From Hygrocybe punicea (taxonomy: Eukaryota; Basidiomycota; Agaricomycetes; Agaricales; Hygrophoraceae): a DNA stretch of 64,000 nt. Under the pieces are notes generated by a model. The model saw nothing but the letters and a program-made list of their open reading frames with translations, was not told the DNA's origin and did not search any database. Positions 56,001 through 64,000 of this stretch are shown here, in pieces. A program made the translations under genes and the position numbers. The stretch lies in assembly GCA_963556145.1 (NCBI GenBank), contig OY744462.1:7502001-7566000 (forward strand), given 5' to 3'. Positions within the stretch are counted from its first letter, which is position 1. Each line of letters opens with the position of its first letter.

Positions 56001-58057
56001 AACCATTATCTAATGTTTCAAATCAATCACCTGCTACCTCCAGCATAGAAAGCATTTTGTTTCCAGATACTACCTATCCAGATACTCCCCCCTCTTCTCC
56101 TTCAGTTAGCAGCAATAGTTCTTTGTTCTCAGCTTTGAGTTCTTCAACATCTTCTTTTGATTTATCATATGATGATTTTGAACACTCACATACTACATTC
56201 ATGAATGATGAATTTTTGCTGGACCCAAACTGTGGTGGTTATAAATGTATACATATGAATGAACACTTGGATAGTCACCCTACTTATTCAGACATTAGGG
56301 TTGATGAACATAATCCTTTACCAGTTTGTCCTACCATTTCTATTCAGCAAAATGAATCTAAAGTGATAATGTCTGAGAGTTCACTTTTACACCACCAACA
56401 ATTACAAGATTCTGGATTTATAGTAGAACCTATCAATGCATCATCCCATACAGAAATCAGCTCTTTATCAAATGAAGCAGATTCAGATGATGAATTAGAG
56501 TGGTCTGCATATATAAATCCCAACAATCCATCTCCAGATGATATTGCATCATTAATTTCATTTCTCAGCAATACCATTGAGGAAGTCCAGCCACCATCTA
56601 TTGATCAAGTTTCGGATTCACCTCCAGGACTTATATCACTTTCACCCACGCCACCCTCACTTGAACATATGCCTTTATTACACTTGGACCCTGTCCCAGA
56701 CAGTACATATACTCCACCAGAGAGAGAACACATTTTGCCTGTACCTGTTGCTAAAGACTCCAGATCACCATCAAGTATCAAATCAGAACACTTATATCCT
56801 AAATCAAATTCACACACTCAATGTCCTATCCCCATGCAATCACCCATTCAAGTATTTTGTATTACTGCTTCACATTCTGGCCCGTCTCAGCAGGACCTAG
56901 CCACCACCAGAATTCTCACCACTGAACCAGACCATGTGTCCACATATGATGTCCTCATTCACTCCCTCAAGGCTTTTGGAGGAGCATTGATGGAAGGTGT
57001 TCACAAACTTTCCTGCAAGTTAGCTATGCCTGACTGGAGGACCTTCATCAATGGCAAACCTCCAAATGATTCAATTTGTCATCACTCCAATCATAAATGC
57101 TCCCTATTCCAGTTTCTAGAGGAAGAAATTTCTGATGGTTTACCTGAACCAGAACCAGAGCATTTCAGGACTCATCACCCAACAGATTCAAAGCCTCTCC
57201 TTCATGAAGAAGGAATCCAGTCTCCTAAAAGCTCATCTATCATTTTTCACTCAAATCATCATCTCTCACTGTCAGATGCCATTAACACCATACTTGATAA
57301 AGCAGCAGCTTTACTCAAGCAGGTTTATCTCAAATCAAAGCTGCAATTTTATCAAATATTTCACAGAAGATTACAAAAACGTGATTATCAGCCAGGAGAA
57401 TTAGTTCTAGTATATAATAGCCGTTTGGAGATGACTATAGGAAAATCCAAGACAGATCCTCGTTACCTTGGCCCATATGAGGTTGTTAGACAAACAAGAA
57501 GAGGAACTTATGTCTTAAAAGAATTAAATGGCACAGTACATGCAGATCATTATTCACCTCTTCAAATGTTACCCTATCTATCTCATGTGGCTCCCACCCT
57601 CTATGGAATGGTAGATAACAGAAACAGGAATTATTCAATCATTCCAGAAAATCCCACAGATATCATTCTTGCCATCAAGCCAGAATTTGCTGCACACATT
57701 GCATCACGCACAAAGAATTTTGAATTTAGAAAATATCAAGTTCCAGCCACTGTCTGTCACATGTGGCTTTATGAAACAATGCCAGTCAGTTCCATTACAG
57801 GCGTCATTACAGTTGGTTCAGTAAAAATACCAGGAGAAGTCAATGACCCCTCAGGTCTTGGCAATGATGACTTTGATGCAGGTTTAAAGTTGTCAAAATA
57901 TGGTTATCCTATATATCATCTTCATCAGTTACCAGTGCCACTATCTGCAGATTTACTCCAGAAAAGATACAATACCATTATTCCTCACCGCTATTGTATA
58001 GCCCCACACTCATTCATTCAAGATTTTCCTTTTTCTGCATTGATTCCGATATTCTAG
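53084..58057 (+). CDS. Element C polyprotein: gag, zinc knuckle, protease, integrase GPY/F module, ASCH/PUA-like domain
   Basis: One intact 1657-codon frame. Residues 1-250 are gag (TPDMMPLLGQKSAPAKFKGS, EEVKRFLRHYNQMCKSYAV), about 55-65% like element B by eye. A Lys/Asp-rich stretch follows; the zinc knuckle CYGCGGQGHGMQTC is at about 391-404. The aspartic protease has an intact IEAIIDTGSQLNVISKRVW (about 722-740) and FDLLLGRPWQRGNYV. Residues about 850-1400 are a Ser/Pro/His-rich acidic spacer without known folds. Residues about 1430-1490 (DYQPGELVLVYNSRLEMTIG, DPRYLGPYEVVRQTRRGTYV) are an integrase C-terminal GPY/F module without the catalytic core. Residues about 1525-1625 resemble an ASCH/PUA-like domain (IILAIKPEFAAHIASRTKNF then EFRKYQ, MWLYETMPVSSITGVITVG, GLGNDDFDAGLKLSKYGYPI). 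In PUA-like families such folds bind RNA or modified bases; here the role is unknown. Coding DNA is CpG-poor. Confidence 0.88.
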   Translation: MSTSTSARTPDMMPLLGQKSAPAKFKGSYEEVKRFLRHYNQMCKSYAVSDKEKCERIVDYCSTKVVKLIEALESYISQDWNTLEKDITRYFDAALKETRYIVRDLMTLARIWKLKQIRTLTKWKQYERRFITIAGWLESKKKISADEKAAYFWHGINKNLRHIIETRLNTGSTPLDVTSPFPMKDVIKVAETLFERNRFDMNLADSDSDIPGRLDNSVSEDSDTDDSSEYDTDSDYEACIKRKKASKKKKAFKSKAYDSDDELFKKTVRKETEKKDNGRKGIDRKSTSTSSSHQNEVESLIKQMGKLSLDDIKYGLAYYRALKLDPDIAHCISPPELKQPQQKQAQSQQTQRPPFKISAANSVGLPPNPSTSSFTPTNSFTPSNEQRGPMTCYGCGGQGHGMQTCFQINELLKTGKITKDGLGRIVYPDGSIIRRNMGETFVQAIDRHVAEKASNVQSHFYVLQDQFSDYYQSDAEEDFEAYTIPTIKEEEIQILPAVRGPQKIGAARKEVLDGVYPPTGIKAKGKENIRPNTVLPPIPKGPVKPGPLSAQKQAQAHIPAPLPFALKKTNPFHPTEELHAKQPVPMDIRTPIHIPSDTDSDVEMIDTSPAKPAKTHIQGHKAHIDKNKIMAERHDAITRPKPTPRQSEISVNIGETQVVNQILDTPVTMHVREVLTSSKELSEQLTDMIKRKNAKVSAIASSFATKDRGVLIKLQMECDRRPIEAIIDTGSQLNVISKRVWKEIIQRPMDVGKILTMNDANGGEGTLKGLVSEVPLTCGSILTYANLYIGETVPFDLLLGRPWQRGNYVSIDERIDGTYLVFKNPEDLTNRFELMVTPNHSGVHHIKGATTAHTSVSYACTTFIEPEDTSIIAPTPGHSLTDHVNISSFTIDNHPLPLHVKEMYTQDHPATQSNVTAMLEDNILATSGFICSPQTEHDKVPLEDPPVEVYIPPSPVELYHISVDQKVNLDTSEPLSNVSNQSPATSSIESILFPDTTYPDTPPSSPSVSSNSSLFSALSSSTSSFDLSYDDFEHSHTTFMNDEFLLDPNCGGYKCIHMNEHLDSHPTYSDIRVDEHNPLPVCPTISIQQNESKVIMSESSLLHHQQLQDSGFIVEPINASSHTEISSLSNEADSDDELEWSAYINPNNPSPDDIASLISFLSNTIEEVQPPSIDQVSDSPPGLISLSPTPPSLEHMPLLHLDPVPDSTYTPPEREHILPVPVAKDSRSPSSIKSEHLYPKSNSHTQCPIPMQSPIQVFCITASHSGPSQQDLATTRILTTEPDHVSTYDVLIHSLKAFGGALMEGVHKLSCKLAMPDWRTFINGKPPNDSICHHSNHKCSLFQFLEEEISDGLPEPEPEHFRTHHPTDSKPLLHEEGIQSPKSSSIIFHSNHHLSLSDAINTILDKAAALLKQVYLKSKLQFYQIFHRRLQKRDYQPGELVLVYNSRLEMTIGKSKTDPRYLGPYEVVRQTRRGTYVLKELNGTVHADHYSPLQMLPYLSHVAPTLYGMVDNRNRNYSIIPENPTDIILAIKPEFAAHIASRTKNFEFRKYQVPATVCHMWLYETMPVSSITGVITVGSVKIPGEVNDPSGLGNDDFDAGLKLSKYGYPIYHLHQLPVPLSADLLQKRYNTIIPHRYCIAPHSFIQDFPFSALIPIF

Positions 58058-59221
58058 CACCTTTGGTGACTGAATATTCAGTTATATCCAAGATCCCTAT
58101 CCCTCATGTGATTTCCCGCTGCACACCCTCTTTTTCTATGCCCCATGCATTTTTATTGGCTGCTATTTTTACCTATGCACATGATTTCCCGTCACGCACC
58201 CTTTTTTTTATGCTATCTAAACTAATTAGATAAATTTTATTTGTTTTATGATTTGCTGGTCATTTTTTTTAAGTCAGACACGCAAAGAAAATATATATAA
58301 CGCTACAAAGTGATAATACAACCCCTCTCATCTAATAGTTGACGGACCCATTATATGAATACAATGATAATATATATAAAAGACATAACGAAACATAACG
58401 AAACATAACGAAACGAAACGAAACGAAACGAAACGAAATGAAACGAAACGAAATGAAATGACAAGACATAATGAAATAGAAAATAGACCAAAGGGAGATA
58501 CAACTGGTGTATGAATAGAAAGATAAAGAAATGGACGAACGACCGGTGACCCTCCACTCCCAGTAGTCCAGCAACTGAGTCCCGCCCAAAAAAAAAAAAT
58601 ATAGCGCTTGCCCCAGTTGAAATGGAGTGATGCTCGGCATCACTCCTGGCCCATCCATCCTCCAGACGAATCCGTTGTCGATCGATTGTAAATGTATGGT
58701 AGTACGGAATGGCTAGTATAAGCCGTTTTCTACATGCAAATACTTCAGTACAGGCAAATAATGAATATAAAAATGAAGTGTTACTTAGCGGGTTTTTTCT
58801 TGAAGGGAGGATGGAGTGACCATTCATAGCATCGGATAGAATTTTTTTTACGATTTATTGCATAGTGGCATAGCAAGAAAAAGGAGTGGAGCACTACAGA
58901 ACCATAGTGGCAGACTAGAGGAAAGAAAAGACGGATCGTGCAAATGTACAGCTATGACCCTGGAAAACACGTGACCGGCACATGTTTTCTCATGTGACCT
59001 GAGTAAACGGTCTAGACCAAATAAGCATTGGTACTATTGCAGATCTGTACCCGATACAGCTTCAAGACCCTGAAGAACCAAGGGAATGGTAAAATCCCGA
59101 TTTGATCGATCATACAACCTTAAATCGAATTTGAAATACATCATCCCAATATAGCAAGGCCAGGGCTAGTTTAGTTCTGGACCCACAGGGACCTATTGTA
59201 ACACAGCGTCCCACATTAGTA
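58058..59221. other. Element C 3' internal region with GAAAC microsatellite
   Basis: No plus-strand gene. A (GAAAC)n/(GAAAT)n run lies at about 58387-58461. On the minus strand 58351-58827 contains an open stretch with PGVMPSITPFQLGQAL and GGTQLLDYWEWRVTGRS, a phrase that looks conserved in form. It could be an old antisense exon or shared element 3' sequence. The right end probably includes the promoter for the frame at 59222. Confidence 0.45.
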
Positions 59222-59926
59222 TTGCTTGACCCACCATTCTGGTTCCCCCACAAATATTTTCCCTTAACGTCTCCTGTTACATCAACTGCACCGCTATTCC
59301 ACTCAGCGCTTCAGCACTACCAGACGCCCACATACCGTAATCCATATCATACTATGACATCATACTCCAGTCCTTCACCTTCTCCATCTATGGATATTCC
59401 TCTACGCCGTCTCGATTTATCACGCTTATTCGATACTCCCACTGAATACGATACGGACTTCTTTACCAAACCAACTAGTCCTGCTCAGACACCACCGCTA
59501 CCCCCTTCGGAATCTGACGAATACATCGATTTCGAATCTGTGAACGTACGAGGTGTTGACTGTCCGCCGCCGGACGATTTCGACTTTTTCATGGATAGTC
59601 TTCCCAACTGTCCTACGCCACCCACCACTGTCCCTTCGCAATCCATACCCTTAGACCCAGAGTTTAGAGAATGGCTCGAATCGCCTCCTTCATTTTCCAC
59701 AAATCGTAATCACCCAACTTCCTCTCGCCGCAATCGTTTCGAACGCCCTGCAATTCCGGCATTACTTCCTAAGCCGCTACAAAAGAAGCGCACTCGCCCT
59801 AAGTACCACCTCAAGGCGCTATTAAATGCTACGAAGAAGAACATGGATCGGTTAAAGGCAGAAGGAGTTGATGTACAAGATTGGGAGGAATTCTTTGGAA
59901 AGATGAAGAAGAAGTTAAAAGAATAG
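59222..59926 (+). CDS. Element C accessory protein (234 aa), unknown
   Basis: Intact frame just before the 3' LTR, same strand as the polyprotein. The first Met may be replaced by Met44 (MTSYSSPSPSPSMDIPLRRL). It is Pro/Ser/Asp-rich with a central FESVNVRGVDCPPPDDFDFF and a basic, helical C-terminus (KKRTRPKYHLKALLNATKKN then MDRLKAEGVDVQDWEEFFGK and MKKKLKE). No domain is recognised. Its position matches the env or accessory slot of gypsy elements. The basic tail could bind nucleic acid or act as a nuclear signal (inference). Confidence 0.65.
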   Translation: MLDPPFWFPHKYFPLTSPVTSTAPLFHSALQHYQTPTYRNPYHTMTSYSSPSPSPSMDIPLRRLDLSRLFDTPTEYDTDFFTKPTSPAQTPPLPPSESDEYIDFESVNVRGVDCPPPDDFDFFMDSLPNCPTPPTTVPSQSIPLDPEFREWLESPPSFSTNRNHPTSSRRNRFERPAIPALLPKPLQKKRTRPKYHLKALLNATKKNMDRLKAEGVDVQDWEEFFGKMKKKLKE

Positions 59927-60013
59927 TAATAATGTAAAAGCTTCTTCTCAGATTAAAAAGTTGTTTTCTTTTGGTTTTAAATGGGGACAGTTGATTTAAT
60001 TGTGTTGTGCGGA

Positions 60014-61418
60014 TGTCATGACCCCAAGTGTTTTTGGGTGTAATGTCATGGGTTTACCATCGGACCACGGACTTAGATATTTGAGTGCAACACTATGGAT
60101 GCACACCTACACTCATTAGTACCCATTCTATGCCTTTCCACATTACGCATGCTAGTGAACAGACACAAATAGCATATATGCTTACCTTTATATCATTTAT
60201 TATGGCTTCACTAGTAATTCCCAGACCTAGCCGTTTATGTATGGTGCACAGAGGCACATCCCCCACTCATTAGTATTTACTATATATTTCTCTGTATTGC
60301 GGGTGCAAGGAGACAAGCCCAACTAGCATTGTTACCTATATTAGCAGTAATGGATTGATTACAAATCTTGTTTACTTGTATTGATCAAAAGCGGCTCAGC
60401 TAGATAATGGGAAATGATTAGATAAGATGTGAACAAGAGGATGATAAGATAATGATAAGATAGGATGCATCAGAGAGTGATTGTGATATTCTGCTTACAT
60501 AAAGACAATGGTCTATTGTTCTGAGCAGTCTATTGTTCTAAACAGTCCAAATGGAGATAGAGCCCATTGTTCACAGCCTCTTTGATGCCATCCATTGTTC
60601 TCATGACTCAGTCCTATTGTTCTCACTTTCCCATTGTTCTCAGTCCCCCATTGTTCTCCAACAGTATAAACAGGGCCCCCAAATTCCAGTAGTCAGTAGG
60701 ATTTCCCCCCTCACCACTCAGTAGTCACTCTCAGTTGGGTTCACACAGTGTGATCCCCCATTCTCTTAGTACTAGTAGTTACTCATTGTAGTAGCTAGTG
60801 CTTGCAATCCAGTCTAGTTCACTCTTATTCTATCATTCTCTGAGTTCCCCTTGTCATCAAGGAGAATTCACCCAGTTCACTCAGTTCAATCAATTCATTA
60901 GTGAGCATTAGTCAGCTAGATACATTTCTAGGGTTAAGGTTTCATCCTAAATAGATACACTTCTAAGGTTAAGGTTTCATCCTAAACAAAACAGAGTATT
61001 CAAAAGGTATTAAAGATATCCCTGAACTAGTAGCCAATGTGCATTTGAAGCTTCGGATTTAAGTCAGATATTATAATACCCAGAGATACTCTTGATTGAA
61101 TAGGCCCTGTAGCCAAAACCATCCATATTCAACTGGTGAATATTGTTATCAGTATTCATTAGTTCATATTTTATATTCCAGTAGTGAATATTAGTATTTT
61201 CAGTACATCACACACCCAATTGCTATTCATACCTACTCAAAGTCTCAATTCTTAATTGAAGAGACCTCACTATTACATTCTATTGATTCATATAGTACAT
61301 ATACCCACAAACCCCTTCCTGATAGGTTATTTAAATATTAAAAACCCACGAACAACAAGAAGGTACCTGAACAAAGTCAACTCCGGTAATTCTTGGTGAA
61401 ACAAACATTCACATAACA
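60014..61418 (+). repeat. 3' LTR of element C
   Basis: 1405 bp, about ten differences from the 5' LTR, so a fairly young insertion. Carries the same HMG-box array at about 60510-60660. Confidence 0.92.
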
Positions 61419-61639
61419 GCACATGCCTGTGAGTGATGAGAGGGGCCATGGCAATGGTGGCGGGAAAGCCCGAGCCCATCAGTGCCCTTGTTCCTGACAT
61501 CAGATGTGCTTCCAGAGCCAATGTTACTATATTTGGAATACTATCTACTCTATGTTAAGTATTTCAGGGTATTGGGGCAAGGTTTAATGCCAGGGCTGGG
61601 GAAACAGACAAGTTCAGCCAAGCAATAGCTGCTGACACC
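61419..61639 (+). repeat. 3' part of repeat Z2
   Basis: Colinear with the downstream part of Z1 (GCATGCCTGTGAGTGATG, GCCCATCAGTGCCCTTGTT, GGGCAAGGTTTAATGCCAGG, AATAGCTGCTGA). It continues at 63630-63694 after the foldback insertion. Confidence 0.6.
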
Positions 61640-63629
61640 TCAGGAGTTCCAACATTTAGTTGGGGTCTAAAGTGGTTTCTAAAGTGAGCGGAAAAATATA
61701 ATTTTTAGATTTACATTTAGGCCTAGCCTAAATATTGAATTTAAGTCACAAATAAATGTACATCTAAAGTATTTATTTAGTTTCATCTTTAGACTAGTTT
61801 TACAATTAAAATGATGACCTGTTCTAAATTGTGGAAGGAAAACAGAATTTCACTACAAGTTTACTCAAATTTGCTAGTCTAAATTTAGGTATCATCCAAA
61901 AGCAGGCCAAAATTTAAACTTTCAGTGTGACTAAAATAATGGATTTAATAGTTATCAAAAAAACAAATTTCGGCGGTTATCAACATTCCAAATTTCAATC
62001 AGAACTAAAGCTATTGCCCGCGCAATCGCCCACCCGTCGTCCACCCATCGCCCACCCGTCGCCCACCTCCCAATCATGACCTGAACCCAGCTCCGACGTC
62101 GACAAAACCAATCAAATTTTTTTTTTCGACCTCACACCCACCGTGACGCCATCTCGCCATCTCTCCCGCTCCCGCTCATCCCATCCCCGGCATCTCCCCT
62201 GCCCAAGTATGACGATCTCCCACACCCCACGCCATCTCCCTCGCCCTCGCCGCCATTTCCCACCCTCGATTTCCTGCCAAGCCGTCGCCCACACCTCCGC
62301 CCTCCCCATCATCTCCCTCGTCCACACCCACGCCATCTCCCATCTCCCTCGTCGTCGTCGCCATCTCTCCTCACACTCGCCATCTCCCACACCCTTGTCG
62401 CCCACGCCGCACCCTCGTCGCACACGCGACGCTCTCATCGCCACGCCGTCGCCACGCTCTCATCGCCCACGCTCTCATCGCCACGCTCTCATCGCCCACG
62501 CTCTCATCGCCACACTCTCGTCGCCCACCCTCTCGTCGCCCACATCTAACCCATCCAAAATTGGATCCCCCATGGCCATGCCCGCGCCATCTCCCTCGTC
62601 CACACCCACGCCATCTCCCCACCATCCCATCCCATCACCACGCAATCTCCCACACCCTCTCGTCGCCCTCCCATCGTGCCCCCGCCATCTCCCTCACCCA
62701 TGTCCACGCCATCTCCCTCACCCTCATCGCCAACGCCATCTCCCGCCAAGCCACCTCCGCCATCACCTCCCTCGCCCACACCCCACGCCATCTCCCACAC
62801 CCTCGTCATCCACACCCTCGTCGCCCACGCCACACCCTTGTCGCCCACGCCCACGCCATCTCCTCACCCTCCCACTCCCTCGTCCCCCACGCCATCTCCT
62901 CCCATCCCATCGTGCCATGCCCACGCCATCTCCCACACCTCATCACCTACACCCTCGTCGCCCTCCCATCCTATCGTGCCCCCGCCATCTCCCACACCCT
63001 CATCACCCACGCTCGTCACCCTCCCATCCTATCGTGCCCCCGCCATCTCCCCGCTCTCATTCTGTCGTGCCCCCGTACACCCTTGTCGCCCCCGCCATCT
63101 CCCCCACCTGCCTCTCCCCCTACCTCTGTCATCACCTCACGAACCCCACCACCATGTCAATTGACGTTGGAGCTGGGCTCGTGAGGTAAGATTGGGAGAT
63201 GGGTGGGCAATGGGTGGGCGACGGGCGGGCGACGAGCGGGCAATGGCGCGGGCAATAGCTTTAGATCTAACAACAACTTTGAATTTAAATAGCTGCCGAA
63301 AATCTTACATTTTGATAATTATTAAATTTATTATTTTAACGCTACCGAAAGTTTTAATTTTGGCCTGCCTTTAGGTGATGCCTAAATTTGGACTAGAAAT
63401 TTGAGTAAACTTGGAACTAAATTATACTTTCCCCTTACAATATAGATCTGATAATTATTTTGATTGCAAGAATAACCTAAAGATCAAAATAAATAAATAA
63501 TTTAGATATACATTTATTTGTGACTTAAATTCAATATTTAGGCTAGGCCTAAATGTAAATCTAAAGATTATATTTTGGTGCTAACTTTAGAAATCACTTT
63601 AGATCCCGACTAAATGTGGAAAGTCCTGA
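61640..63629. mobile_element. Foldback-type element with about 0.5-kb terminal inverted repeats
   Basis: The left end (TCAGGAGTTCCAACATTTAG at 61640) matches the complement of the right end (63629). The inverted similarity continues for nearly 500 bp per arm, including TTACATTTAGGCCTAGCCTA and AAAGCTATTGCCCGCGC. The centre (about 62030-63190) is a C-rich CGCC/CATC/CCAC minisatellite, with units such as CTCTCATCGCCCACG repeated. No transposase is present. It interrupts repeat Z2. A target duplication was not clear, and long arms with no genes fit a foldback or non-autonomous MULE-like element. Confidence 0.75.
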
Positions 63630-63694
63630 TGTGTGAGACACATGCTCAACAGCTATTCTTAGGCTTAGGTAAAGGGACGACCAGGTGCAGGTGC
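63630..63694 (+). repeat. Last part of repeat Z2
   Basis: ACACATGCTCAACAGCTATT and GGCTTAGGTAAAGGGACGAC continue the Z1 order; similarity ends at CCAGGT. Confidence 0.6.
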
Positions 63695-64000
63695 TTGGTG
63701 GGTGTGACTGCGTGACAAAGCTCCGATCGAATCAGTACAGTACCATTGTTGTGGTATGACCCACCATGGGTGCCATTGCACTTGCAATTGTGGACATTGC
63801 AATGAATTCGACGACCCCTGAAGGCAGGGTTGTCAGAGTACTCAGGAAGGAGTTGCGGTTGGAGGAGTGCCCAAGGCAACCGCTCATGATAGAGCTGGGA
63901 GGGCATATCTTATCTTATCTCATCCCAAAAAGGCTGGACTTTTGTTGTTTGACTAGCCGTCGAGCAGGTTGAAACTTTGCGTAGGACAAGCATGGATACT
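63695..64000. other. Unassigned sequence to right edge
   Basis: A short plus-strand frame (63766-63972) and minus-strand frame (63646-63906) overlap; neither has recognisable domains. It may belong to a gene or repeat beyond the window. Confidence 0.3.

Larger units (their letters stand above)
51609..61418 (+). mobile_element. LTR retroelement C, complete but lacking reverse transcriptase
   Basis: 5' LTR 51609-53015 and 3' LTR 60014-61418 (about 1405 bp each, roughly ten differences) with TG...CA ends, flanked by GCAC (51605-51608, 61419-61422). The primer site is at 53020-53035. A 1657-codon frame (53084-58057) and a 234-codon frame (59222-59926) are intact. No RT, RNase H or integrase core can be found, so mobility must have relied on enzymes from a relative. 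Solo LTRs at 39752 and 47160 show the family was active. Confidence 0.92.

Noticed and set aside
62440..62540. CRISPR-like regular repeats
   Set aside because: The CTCTCATCGCC units are contiguous without unique spacers and lie in a eukaryotic minisatellite.
62143..63189. 348-codon His/Pro/Ser/Arg-rich frame
   Set aside because: It is the translation of the C-rich minisatellite in the foldback element; the other frames are also open.

Overview
The window looks like a piece of an Agaricomycete (mushroom-forming basidiomycete) chromosome. The genes are cut by many short GT-AG introns of about 40-95 nt. One gene encodes a compact secreted Kre9/Knh1-like protein of the sort common in that class, another a small cysteine-rich secreted protein, and the repeats are gypsy, copia, hAT and mariner-type elements. 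The exact species cannot be told from the sequence.

Positions 1-19459 are gene-bearing host DNA. In order: the 5' part of a multi-pass membrane protein (minus); a 4-exon Kre9/Knh1-like secreted protein (plus); a degenerate tail-to-tail inverted duplication of an unrecognised gene (about 3.6-6.4 kb); a minus-strand gene ending in a SUMO-like beta-grasp domain, with tandem duplications at its 5' end; a two-exon small secreted cysteine-rich protein (plus); an 8-exon F-box/WD40 protein (minus); a single-pass membrane protein with a C-terminal SH3 domain (minus); and a 10-exon SNF2-family ATPase/helicase (minus) whose reading frame is kept across every junction but holds one in-frame TAA.

Positions 19460-45025 are one nest of transposons. 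After a mariner-type MITE, a degenerate Ty1/copia element begins at about 20444. Its gag is split exactly at the zinc knuckle by a non-autonomous hAT element (21426-39693, 8-bp duplication). Inside that hAT lies gypsy element A (22004-39014, minus orientation). Element A is in turn invaded by a second hAT, by gypsy B (25575-30068) and by a 3.6-kb non-coding LTR element D (31657-35246), and D contains a third hAT. The copia then resumes with gag tail, protease, integrase and RT, further broken by a solo LTR and a fourth hAT. The deepest nesting is five levels.

Positions 45025-64000 hold copies of an unclassified repeat ('Z'), two partial or solo LTRs, a 200-N gap that probably hides an assembly duplication, the LTR retroelement C (51609-61418) and a 2-kb foldback element with long inverted repeats (61640-63629). 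Element C is the most unusual object. Its 1657-codon open frame joins gag, zinc knuckle, protease, integrase C-terminal GPY/F module and an ASCH/PUA-like domain, with no reverse transcriptase, RNase H or integrase core. Its LTR carries an array of HMG-box (Rox1-like) sites directly upstream of the TATA box. The related LTR of B instead carries ten perfect bZIP (TGASTCA) sites and a run of GATA sites. All gypsy-type insertions use 4-bp target duplications, mostly with a CG core, and A, B and C share one primer-binding site.
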